Of a stretch of 5,034 nucleotides of DNA, positions 1 to 5,034 are shown in pieces. Position 1 is the stretch's first letter. The number at the start of each line of letters is the position of its first letter. The translations under genes were made by a program, and so were the position numbers. Where the stretch lies: the NCBI GenBank assembly GCA_910585735.1, contig CAJUEU010000075.1, forward strand, positions 1-5,034. Direction: 5' to 3'. This DNA is from an uncultured Oscillospiraceae bacterium. GTDB taxonomy: Bacteria; Bacillota; Clostridia; Oscillospirales; Oscillospiraceae. The notes under the pieces were generated by a model, which was given only the letters and a program-made list of their open reading frames with translations, was not told the DNA's origin and made no database searches.

Positions 1-935
1 TGGCAGGGGTCACCGACCTGGCCTTCCGTGCCATCTGCCGGGAGCTGGGGGCGGGGTACACCGTCACCGAAATGGCCTCGGCCAAGGCTCTCTGCTATCA
101 GGGCAAAAAGACCCTTCCCCTGCTGGACCTGGGGGAGGGGGAGCACCCCGCCGCCATCCAGCTTTTCGGCTGTGAGGAGGAGGCCATGGAGAAGGGGGCG
201 GCCATTGCCTCCGAATACTCCGGCTGTGACGTCATCGACATCAACATGGGCTGTCCTGTCCCGAAAATTTGTAACAACGGGGAGGGCTCGGCCCTGGCCC
301 GGGACCCGGAGAAGGCCGCTAAGATCGCCGCCGCCGTGATCCGGGGAGGCGGGGGCAAACCCGTCACCGTCAAGTTCCGCCTGGGCTGGGACAAGGGCTC
401 GATCAACTACCTGGAGCTGGGCAAACGGCTCCAGGACGCGGGGGTGGCCGCCGTCACCCTCCACGCCCGGACCAGGGCCCAGATGTATTCCGGCCGGGCC
501 GACTGGGACGCCATCAAGGCCCTGAAAAGTACCCTCTCCATCCCGGTGTTTGCCAACGGGGACGTGTTCTCCCCCAAAGATGCGGTGGATATCCAAAAGC
601 ATACCGGCGCCGACGGCATCATGATCGGCCGGGGGGTGTTCGGCAACCCCTGGCTCTTCCAGCAGTGTGCCGCCGCGTTGAAGGGGGAGCCCATCCCGGA
701 GCGGCCGCCCCTGGCGGAGCGGTGCGACACGGTGGTGAAGCAGATCAGGCTGGCCGCGGAACAAAAGGGAGAGCGCATCGCCTGCCTGGAGGCCCGGAAG
801 CACTACGCCTGGTATTTGAAAGGCATCCCCTACGCGGGGTATTATAAGGAGAAGATCTCCCAGGTGGAGACTTTGGAACAGATCGAGGAGATCACGAAGG
901 GGATCAAGCGGGATCTCCGGGATCCAGAGGAGTAA
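1..935 (+). CDS. dusB: tRNA-dihydrouridine synthase DusB (5' partial)
   Basis: Flavoenzyme that reduces uridines in the D-loop of tRNA to dihydrouridine, using FMN and NAD(P)H, in the cytoplasm. The reading frame is open from the first base: bases 1-2 (TG) fit the Met codon of the family's N-terminal PMAGVTD motif, so perhaps 10-20 residues are missing. An internal ATG at 72 is not the start, because the conserved FMN-barrel opening (AGVTDLAFR) lies before it. Counting the codon at 3-5 as residue 1 (310 visible), I see the catalytic Cys84 in NMGCPVPKI, the FMN-contacting Lys124 in VKFRLGWD, HARTR at 154-158, ANGD at 184-187 and GRGVFGNPW from 209, then a C-terminal helical tRNA-binding part. 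This motif set is DusB/NifR3-type. Which uridines it modifies cannot be read from sequence. No clear terminator follows, so read-through into the sigma gene is possible. Confidence 0.95.
   Translation, partial: AGVTDLAFRAICRELGAGYTVTEMASAKALCYQGKKTLPLLDLGEGEHPAAIQLFGCEEEAMEKGAAIASEYSGCDVIDINMGCPVPKICNNGEGSALARDPEKAAKIAAAVIRGGGGKPVTVKFRLGWDKGSINYLELGKRLQDAGVAAVTLHARTRAQMYSGRADWDAIKALKSTLSIPVFANGDVFSPKDAVDIQKHTGADGIMIGRGVFGNPWLFQQCAAALKGEPIPERPPLAERCDTVVKQIRLAAEQKGERIACLEARKHYAWYLKGIPYAGYYKEKISQVETLEQIEEITKGIKRDLRDPEE
927..932 (+). promoter_or_regulatory. Possible ribosome binding site for leader ORF
   Basis: GAGGAG lies in the last codons of dusB, five bases before an ATG at 938. The spacing suits a Shine-Dalgarno site. 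However, GAGGAG is also simply a Glu-Glu codon pair and is common in this G+C-rich coding style, so function is uncertain. Confidence 0.3.
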
Positions 936-937
936 AA

Positions 938-1024
938 ATGGGGCCCCCGCAAAGGGCGCAAGCCCTTTGCGGGGAGTCGAGACGCAACGAAGGATATGCA
1001 GCTTGCGAGGACGAGAGGAGGTGA
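938..1024 (+). CDS. Possible 28-codon leader ORF between dusB and sigma gene
   Basis: A short frame opens with ATG two bases after the dusB stop, preceded by GAGGAG at a workable distance. It runs 28 codons to a TGA at 1022-1024, only 5 bases before the preferred GTG start of the sigma factor. The peptide begins MGPPQRAQAL and ends ACEDERR. It is rich in Arg and Glu, has two Cys, no hydrophobic stretch, and resembles no family I know. Codons 3-13 form the perfect hairpin in this gap, and the last two codons (AGG AGG) are the sigma gene's Shine-Dalgarno. Translation could therefore open or block the hairpin and couple to sigma translation. This is inference: a chance ORF of this length is quite possible in G+C-rich DNA. 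Confidence 0.25.
   Translation: MGPPQRAQALCGESRRNEGYAACEDERR
945..974 (+). other. Perfect 13-bp inverted repeat with GCAA tetraloop
   Basis: CCCCGCAAAGGGC (945-957) pairs exactly with GCCCTTTGCGGGG (962-974) around the loop GCAA, a GNRA-type stable tetraloop. It lies 9 bases after the dusB stop. No T-run follows on the + strand (the next bases are AGTCGAGACG), so it is not a standard intrinsic terminator. On the minus strand the nearest T-run begins 6 bases beyond the stem. It could stabilise the dusB 3' end, pause or attenuate transcription into the sigma gene, or act as a leader RNA element. Confidence 0.75.
1016..1021 (+). promoter_or_regulatory. Ribosome binding site deciding the sigma factor start
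   Basis: AGGAGG, extended to AGGAGGTGA, lies 8 bases before GTG at 1030. The other in-frame GTG at 1021 overlaps this site and so cannot use it, and the in-frame TTG at 967 lies inside the hairpin. The site therefore picks 1030 as the start. Confidence 0.8.
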
Positions 1025-1029
1025 AGTCG

Positions 1030-1623
1030 GTGACAGAAAGTGAATTGGTCCAGGCCGCCCGCTCGGGGGACCAGTCGGCCTTTGAGGCCCTGGTGAAGGC
1101 CAACCAGGCCATGGCCTACCAGCTGGCCTATCGGATGACAGGCAACCCGGAGGACGCCGCCGACCTCACCCAGGAGGCTTTTCTTAACGCCTGGCGGGGG
1201 CTTTCCGCCTTTGACGGCCGTTCCTCCTTCTCCACCTGGCTCTACCGGCTCACCTCCAACGCCTGTATCGACTTCCTCCGCCGGGAAAAGCGCCGGATCT
1301 CCCTCTCCATGACCCTGGAGGGTGGGGAGGACGAGGAGGACCGGCAGGCTCAGCTTCCCGACCGCCGCTATTCCCCTGAACGGGAGCTGGAGAAAAAGGA
1401 GGCGGGGGCCATGCTTCGCCGGGGGTTGGCCTCCCTCGCCCCAGACTACCGGGAGATCCTGATACTGCGGGAGCTGGAGGGTCTGTCCTATGCCGAGATC
1501 GCTCAGACGCTGGAGCTGGAGGAGGGCACAGTAAAGTCCCGGCTGGCCAGGGCACGGCTGGCCCTGCGGGAATTTTTGCAAAAAGATGGGAACTTTTTTG
1601 ACCCAGTGCCGTCTAAAGAATGA
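1030..1623 (+). CDS. ECF-type RNA polymerase sigma factor (sigma-70 family)
   Basis: Alternative sigma factor of the extracytoplasmic function class, which directs RNA polymerase to a small stress or signal regulon. With GTG at 1030 it is 197 residues, normal for ECF factors. Region 2 spans about residues 18-90, with the core-binding stretch around NPEDAADLTQEAFLNAW (39-55) and the -10-recognition segment FSTWLYRLTSNACIDFLRR (67-85). An acidic linker (about 97-125, GGEDEEDRQ) follows. Region 4 spans about 129-183, with the helix-turn-helix LSYAEIAQTLELEEGTVKSR (152-171) for -35 recognition. Regions 1 and 3 are absent, as expected. The tail after region 4 (about 184-197) lies over a putative ECF promoter. 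The anti-sigma gene follows after 24 bases. The exact ECF subgroup and regulon are not known. Confidence 0.95.
   Translation: MTESELVQAARSGDQSAFEALVKANQAMAYQLAYRMTGNPEDAADLTQEAFLNAWRGLSAFDGRSSFSTWLYRLTSNACIDFLRREKRRISLSMTLEGGEDEEDRQAQLPDRRYSPERELEKKEAGAMLRRGLASLAPDYREILILRELEGLSYAEIAQTLELEEGTVKSRLARARLALREFLQKDGNFFDPVPSKE
1589..1617 (+). promoter_or_regulatory. Putative ECF-type promoter for the anti-sigma gene
   Basis: GGAACTT (1589-1595), 16 bases, then TCTAAA (1612-1617). This matches the well-known GGAACTT/TCTRA pattern of RpoE-type sigma factors. Read the other way used for Firmicute ECF promoters, GAAC (1590-1593) and CGTC (1610-1613) are 16 bases apart. The site lies inside the last 12 codons of the sigma gene, and the predicted transcription start is near 1622-1625, just before the anti-sigma ribosome binding site. 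It would let the sigma factor raise production of its own inhibitor. Basis is pattern match only. Confidence 0.5.
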
Positions 1624-1632
1624 AAACACGAG

Positions 1633-1640
1633 AAAGGAGG
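1633..1640 (+). promoter_or_regulatory. Ribosome binding site of the anti-sigma gene
   Basis: AAAGGAGG, 7 bases before ATG at 1648: a near-perfect Shine-Dalgarno. Its strength suggests the anti-sigma is translated on its own initiation rather than only by coupling to the sigma gene, whose stop is 24 bases upstream of the ATG. Confidence 0.85.
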
Positions 1641-1647
1641 GTGCCCC

Positions 1648-2982
1648 ATGTCATACTGTGATGAATATGCAGAGCTCATCAGCGCCGCGCTGGACGGGGC
1701 GCTCTCCCCCCATGAGCAGGCCCGGCTGGAGGCTCATCTGATCCAGTGCCCGGACTGCAAGTCCCTCTATGACGACCTGGGCCGTGTCCATCAGGCTTTT
1801 CTGGACCTTCCCCCTGTGGAGGTCCCAGACGGCCTGTCTGCCCGAATCCTGGAGGTCGTGGCGGCCGAAGCCGCCCAGCCCAAGGTAATCCCTCTGTCCC
1901 CCAAAAGGGCCGCCTTCCACTGGCAGCGCTGGGCCGCCACCGCCGCCGCGGTAGCCCTGGTGATCTTGGGCGCTCGAACCATGCAGCCCGGAACGTCGGC
2001 TCCCGAAAGCCTGATCGTCCCGGCCCAGGACCTGCCTACCCCTTCGGACTCTGTCCAGCCCGACCTTCAGGCTTACTCCATCAGGAACAATGACCCGGAG
2101 CCAACCGCCAATCCCGAAGCCCCGGAGAGCAGCGGAATCGCGGAGGACCAGGCCCAGAACGAGGTCCAGGCCAGCGCCAAGCGGGCCTCCGAGCCCCAGC
2201 CCGACCCGCGCTCCACAGTCCTTCCCTCCCCTGTTGTCACGACCGCCCCGGAAAGCGCGCCGCTGCCCACCCATGCTGTGGCTCCCCGTATGGCGGTAGG
2301 CAGTGTAGCCCCGCCCCCGGCGGAGAACACTCCTCAGCCGGACCCTGGAGAGGGGCCCGACAATCAGGGAACCATGGACCAGCCGACCCCCAGCACCTTT
2401 ATGGTCCAGTCCACCACACCCGAGGAGCTTCCTCCTCCTGAGCCCACGGAGACAATGATCTCCAACGGTCTTCTGACGGTCCCCGCCGGACAGGAGCCCA
2501 TTTCGGAGGACGACGAGCCGGAGGAGACCTTGCTCCTTACACCTCAGGAGGCTATGACCCTGGTGGCTGAGCTCTGCCCCGTTCTGGAAGATGCCACTCT
2601 GGTGGATACCGGGGATCGGTTGGCTCTGGAGACTCCCCTCACCCCCCTGGATGAGAGCAGCCTCCAGCAGGCATCTACCCAGTTGGAGTATTTGGGCCTC
2701 ACTCCCAACCAATGCTATCATGAGTTCTGGCTTTATACCTTCCTGCTGGACGACCCGGAAATCGGACTGGCCCATTCCAGTACCCTCAATTTTTTCGCCG
2801 TTCCCATCGGCGGCGGGGAGGTGCTGGTCCAGCGGCAGGAGGTGGAGGGCGGCCTCCAGGACGAAGCCGATTGGGATATGTATCAGGCCGGTATTGATTC
2901 CTACCTGGAGGCCACCGGCTATCAGGAGGCCTCCGCTTCCGGGGAGGAGACTCCGCTTCCTTCCGAAATCCCCCAACCGTAA
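1648..2982 (+). CDS. Zinc-finger (ZAS) anti-sigma factor with large extracytoplasmic region
   Basis: Membrane protein of 444 residues expected to bind and silence the ECF sigma factor encoded just upstream. The N-terminal domain (about 1-75) has the anti-sigma zinc motif His30-x3-Cys34-x2-Cys37, with Cys4 as probable fourth ligand. The spacing 4/30/34/37 equals that of RsrA (11/37/41/44). One hydrophobic segment at about 95-109, between Trp/Arg residues and Arg110, predicts a single membrane crossing with the zinc domain inside. Residues about 113-290 form a low-complexity Pro/Glu/Ser/Thr-rich linker that could reach into the cell wall. A C-terminal domain (about 295-425) looks folded, with aromatic and hydrophobic blocks such as HEFWLYTFLLDD and LNFFAVPIGGGEVLVQ; I do not recognise it. 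The only cysteines outside the zinc domain are Cys310 and Cys356. The signal sensed is unknown. A short acidic, Pro-ending tail follows. Confidence 0.88.
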   Translation: MSYCDEYAELISAALDGALSPHEQARLEAHLIQCPDCKSLYDDLGRVHQAFLDLPPVEVPDGLSARILEVVAAEAAQPKVIPLSPKRAAFHWQRWAATAAAVALVILGARTMQPGTSAPESLIVPAQDLPTPSDSVQPDLQAYSIRNNDPEPTANPEAPESSGIAEDQAQNEVQASAKRASEPQPDPRSTVLPSPVVTTAPESAPLPTHAVAPRMAVGSVAPPPAENTPQPDPGEGPDNQGTMDQPTPSTFMVQSTTPEELPPPEPTETMISNGLLTVPAGQEPISEDDEPEETLLLTPQEAMTLVAELCPVLEDATLVDTGDRLALETPLTPLDESSLQQASTQLEYLGLTPNQCYHEFWLYTFLLDDPEIGLAHSSTLNFFAVPIGGGEVLVQRQEVEGGLQDEADWDMYQAGIDSYLEATGYQEASASGEETPLPSEIPQP

Positions 2983-2996
2983 CATCCATTTTTTCG

Positions 2997-3035
2997 AAAA
3001 AGCCACGCTTCTCCCACTGGGAAGCGTGGCTTTTT
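2997..3035 (+). terminator. Intrinsic terminator, probably bidirectional
   Basis: AAAAAGCCACGCTTC (2997-3011) pairs perfectly with GAAGCGTGGCTTTTT (3021-3035) around a 9-base loop. The G+C-rich stem core is followed by TTTTT. The A-tract on the left arm, with further Ts beyond it on the opposite strand, gives a terminator in both directions. It closes the sigma/anti-sigma unit 14 bases after the anti-sigma stop and insulates the next gene. Confidence 0.93.
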
Positions 3036-3076
3036 GTGGCTTCCGCAAGTTTTGTGCGAATTTCTCAAAATTCCTG

Positions 3077-3105
3077 TTGTCAACTCGCCGTCTTTGCGTT
3101 ATAAT
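3077..3105 (+). promoter_or_regulatory. Sigma-A (housekeeping) promoter of the EF-G-like gene
   Basis: TTGTCA (3077-3082), a 17-base spacer and a perfect TATAAT (3100-3105). The DNA before the -35 is A/T-rich (about 3050-3072) and could act as an UP element. The predicted start is near 3111-3113, giving an untranslated leader of about 60 bases. The near-consensus match suggests strong constitutive expression. Confidence 0.88.
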
Positions 3106-3114
3106 GGACAAGAG

Positions 3115-3144
3115 CAGTGAAGACTAAAGTGTTCCACACCACTG
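3115..3144 (+). other. Possible hairpin in the EF-G-like mRNA leader
   Basis: CAGTG (3115-3119) can pair with CACTG (3140-3144), and GTGT (3129-3132) with ACAC (3136-3139). The two helices are continuous on the 3' side, with a 9-base bulge (3120-3128) on the 5' side. It lies at the very start of the predicted transcript. The stems are short, so this may be chance. Confidence 0.25.
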
Positions 3145-3158
3145 TAAACCCACAACGT

Positions 3159-3166
3159 AAGGAGAG
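3159..3166 (+). promoter_or_regulatory. Ribosome binding site of the EF-G-like gene
   Basis: AAGGAGAG, 6 bases before ATG at 3173. It supports this ATG as the start, which also places the P-loop at residues 15-22, the usual distance from the N-terminus in EF-G proteins. Confidence 0.88.
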
Positions 3167-3172
3167 ACCAGT

Positions 3173-5034
3173 ATGAGCTATTCCGCGCAAAACATCCGCA
3201 ACATCTGCCTTTTGGGACACGCCGGAAACGGAAAGACCTCCCTGGCGGAGAGCATGCTCTACCTGACCGGCGGTGTGGACCGTCTGGGCAAGGTGCCCGA
3301 CGGCAACACCACCTGCGACTACGATCCCGAAGAGCAGAAGCGTCAGACCTCCGTCTCTCTGGCCGTGGCCCCCGTAGAGTATAACGGCTGCAAGATCAAC
3401 GTGCTGGACACCCCCGGCGGCTTCGACTTTGCCGGCGAGGTGATGGAGGCCCTTCAGGCCGCCGACGCCGCTATCATCGTCTGCTCGGCCAAGTCGGGCA
3501 TGAGCGTGGGTGCCGAGAAGGCCTGGAGGTACTGTGAGCGGCGGAAGCTGCCCCGGCTCCTGTACATCTCCAAGACCGACGAGGACAACTCGGACTACAA
3601 CGCCGCCTTCGCCACCCTTCGGGAGCGGTTCGGCAAAAACATCGCCCCCGTGGTGGCCCCCATCTGGGACGCCGACAAGAAGGTCATCGGCATTATTGAC
3701 GTGCTCCAGAAGCGTACCTTTGAGCTTGGCCCCAAGGGTGAGCGGGTGGAGATCGAGGTCCCCGAGGACAAGAAGGCCGTTCTGGATGAGCTCTACGACG
3801 CGCTGAAGGAGTCGGTGGCCGAGACCTCTGAGGAATTCATGGACAAGTTCTTCTCCGGCGAGGACTTTACTTACGCTGAAATGGTCCAGGGCCTGCGCCA
3901 GGGCGTGAAGGACCTTTCCCTCTTCCCCGTGGTCTGCGGCTCGGCTACCCAGGGTCTTGGCACCCGGATGCTGCTGGACACCATCGTGGAGCTCCTTCCC
4001 AACCCTCTGGACGGTCAGCCTCTCACCGCCGAGAACGACCAGGGGGAGAGCTCTCCCTTCGTGGCCGCCCCCGGGGCCCTGCCCACCGCCTTCGTCTTCA
4101 AAACGGTCTCCGACCAGTATGGCAAATACAGCTATATCAAGGTCCTCTCCGGCTCGGTGAAGCCGGATATGCCCATGGTCAACGCCCGCACCGGCGAGAC
4201 CGAGAAGCTGGGCCGGCTCTACGCCATGAAGGGCAAGAAGTACACCGAGGTCAAGGAGCTCAACTGCGGCGACATCGGCGCCATTGGCAAAATGGAGAAG
4301 CTCAAGACCGGGGATACCCTCTGCGAGCCCCGGAAGGTGGTCAAAGTCGAGGCCATCCCCTTTGACGAGCCTTGCTACAGCGTGGCTATCGCCCCCAAGT
4401 CCCGGGGCCAGGAGGACAAGGTGGCCCAGGGCCTCAACCGCATGAACGAGGAGGATCCCTCCTTCTATTGGGTCAACAACGCCGAGACCCACCAGTTGGT
4501 GATCTACGCCGCCGGCGACATCCAGGTGGACGTACTGGTGAGCAAGCTGAAGAGCCGCTTCAACGTAGAGGCTGAGCTGTCCACACCCAGAGTCCCCTAC
4601 CGGGAGAAGATCCGCAAAAAGGTGGAGAAGCAGGGCCGTCATAAGAAGCAGACCGGCGGCTCCGGCCAGTTCGGTGACGTGTGGATCCGCTTCGAGCCCA
4701 ATCCCGAGCAGGAGGAGCTGGTCTTTGCCGAGGAGGTCTTCGGCGGCAGCGTGCCCAAGAACTTCTTCCCCGCGGTGGAGAAGGGCCTTCGTGAGGCCGT
4801 GCTCCACGGGCCTCTGGCCGGCTATCCCCTGGTGAACCTGAAGGCCACCCTGTACGACGGAAGTTACCACCCGGTGGATTCCTCCGAGATCGCCTTCAAA
4901 ACAGCCGCCCAGCTGAGCTACAAGGCCGCCGTGCCCGAGGCCAACCCCATCCTGCTGGAGCCGGTGGGCGAGCTGAAGGTCACCATCCCCGACAGCTACA
5001 TGGGCGACGTGATGGGCGACATCACCAAGCGCCG
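3173..5034 (+). CDS. Elongation factor G-like translational GTPase, divergent paralogue (fusA-like, 3' partial)
   Basis: Ribosome-associated GTPase of the EF-G family; 620 codons visible, probably 70-80 missing at the C-terminus. G domain about 1-290: P-loop GHAGNGKTS (15-23), switch I around EEQKRQTSV (53-61), G3 DTPGGFDF (79-86), G4 SKTD (133-136), G5 GSA (256-258). The spacing between G4 and G5 leaves room for the EF-G-specific G' insert. Domain II begins about 304, III about 395 and IV about 465. Domain IV keeps the loop GGSGQFGDVW (495-504) and GSYHPVDSSE (563-572), whose His566 aligns with the translocation-critical His583 of E. coli EF-G. Domain V starts about 593. Compared with canonical EF-G, the P-loop Asp is Gly18, the catalytic His after DTPG is Gly83 and the Asn of NKxD is Ser133. 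No rpsL/rpsG neighbours and its own promoter support a paralogue rather than the main EF-G. The exact role is unknown. Confidence 0.9.
   Translation, partial: MSYSAQNIRNICLLGHAGNGKTSLAESMLYLTGGVDRLGKVPDGNTTCDYDPEEQKRQTSVSLAVAPVEYNGCKINVLDTPGGFDFAGEVMEALQAADAAIIVCSAKSGMSVGAEKAWRYCERRKLPRLLYISKTDEDNSDYNAAFATLRERFGKNIAPVVAPIWDADKKVIGIIDVLQKRTFELGPKGERVEIEVPEDKKAVLDELYDALKESVAETSEEFMDKFFSGEDFTYAEMVQGLRQGVKDLSLFPVVCGSATQGLGTRMLLDTIVELLPNPLDGQPLTAENDQGESSPFVAAPGALPTAFVFKTVSDQYGKYSYIKVLSGSVKPDMPMVNARTGETEKLGRLYAMKGKKYTEVKELNCGDIGAIGKMEKLKTGDTLCEPRKVVKVEAIPFDEPCYSVAIAPKSRGQEDKVAQGLNRMNEEDPSFYWVNNAETHQLVIYAAGDIQVDVLVSKLKSRFNVEAELSTPRVPYREKIRKKVEKQGRHKKQTGGSGQFGDVWIRFEPNPEQEELVFAEEVFGGSVPKNFFPAVEKGLREAVLHGPLAGYPLVNLKATLYDGSYHPVDSSEIAFKTAAQLSYKAAVPEANPILLEPVGELKVTIPDSYMGDVMGDITKR

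Noticed and set aside
875..898. ECF-type promoter upstream of the sigma gene (GGAAC in the dusB tail)
   Set aside because: GGAAC occurs at 875-879, but the bases at the right distance (CGAA) do not match CGTC/TCTAA, so no autoregulatory promoter for the sigma gene can be claimed here.
945..974. Intrinsic terminator of dusB
   Set aside because: The stem is perfect but no T-run follows on the + strand, so the standard definition is not met. It is kept as an inverted repeat of unknown role.
967..1000. Sigma-A promoter for the sigma gene (TTGCGG with GGATAT)
   Set aside because: The best pairing has a 19-base spacer and a poor -10. It is no better than chance and lies partly in the hairpin.
967..1029. 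Longer sigma factor starting at TTG 967 or GTG 1021
   Set aside because: TTG 967 lies inside the hairpin and has no ribosome binding site. GTG 1021 overlaps the AGGAGG itself. Family similarity begins right after GTG 1030.
904..1629. 241-residue open frame on the minus strand opposite the sigma factor
   Set aside because: Shadow of the sigma gene: low-complexity Gly/Leu/Pro-rich translation, while the + strand carries clear sigma regions 2 and 4.
1651..3111. 486-residue open frame on the minus strand opposite the anti-sigma gene
   Set aside because: It is the antisense shadow of a G+C-rich gene. The peptide is Gly/Arg/Leu-rich with no family features, and it runs through the bidirectional terminator. 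The + strand frame has a ribosome binding site, zinc motif and membrane segment.
3080..4870. 596-residue open frame on the minus strand opposite the EF-G-like gene
   Set aside because: The + strand encodes an unmistakable EF-G-like protein in a continuous frame. Strong third-position G/C bias leaves the antisense frame open, and its translation has no recognisable domain.
3173..5034. TetM-type ribosomal protection (tetracycline resistance) protein
   Set aside because: The G4-G5 spacing leaves room for the G' insert of EF-G, and domain IV carries EF-G-style loops (GGSGQFG, GSYHPVDSSE). Nothing in the context suggests a resistance gene or mobile element.

Overview
The window looks like chromosomal DNA from a G+C-rich Firmicute, most likely an Oscillospiraceae-type gut clostridium. 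The reasons are strong G/C bias at third codon positions, AAGGAGG-type ribosome binding sites, a sigma-A promoter (TTGTCA-17-TATAAT), and a DusB/NifR3-type enzyme and an EF-G paralogue that resemble clostridial proteins. The taxonomic placement is inference from style, not a database match. All supported genes are on the + strand, and no mobile element, CRISPR array, tRNA or rRNA was seen.

Layout. (1) 1-935: tRNA-dihydrouridine synthase (dusB), lacking only its N-terminus. (2) 936-1029: a short, structured gap with a perfect 13-bp hairpin and a possible 28-codon leader ORF that starts 2 nt after the dusB stop and ends just before the next gene. (3) 1030-1623: an ECF sigma factor. (4) 1648-2982: its likely anti-sigma factor, with an N-terminal zinc-binding ZAS domain, one membrane segment, a long Pro/Glu-rich linker and an unrecognised C-terminal extracytoplasmic domain. 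(5) 2997-3035: a strong, probably bidirectional terminator. (6) 3077-3105: a textbook sigma-A promoter. (7) 3173-5034: an EF-G-like translational GTPase, cut off in domain V by the window end.

How it fits together. The sigma/anti-sigma pair is a self-contained signalling module between two translation-related genes. The anti-sigma probably holds the sigma factor at the membrane until an unknown envelope or redox signal releases it. The last codons of the sigma gene contain a near-ideal ECF-type promoter (GGAACTT, 16 bp, TCTAAA, with CGTC overlapping the -10) pointing at the anti-sigma gene. This suggests a built-in negative feedback loop in which the freed sigma factor boosts its own inhibitor. 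The EF-G-like gene is a separate transcription unit. Its G domain has lost three residues important in canonical EF-G (P-loop Asp, catalytic His of DTPGH, Asn of NKxD), yet domain IV is well kept, so it is probably a specialised paralogue rather than the main elongation factor.
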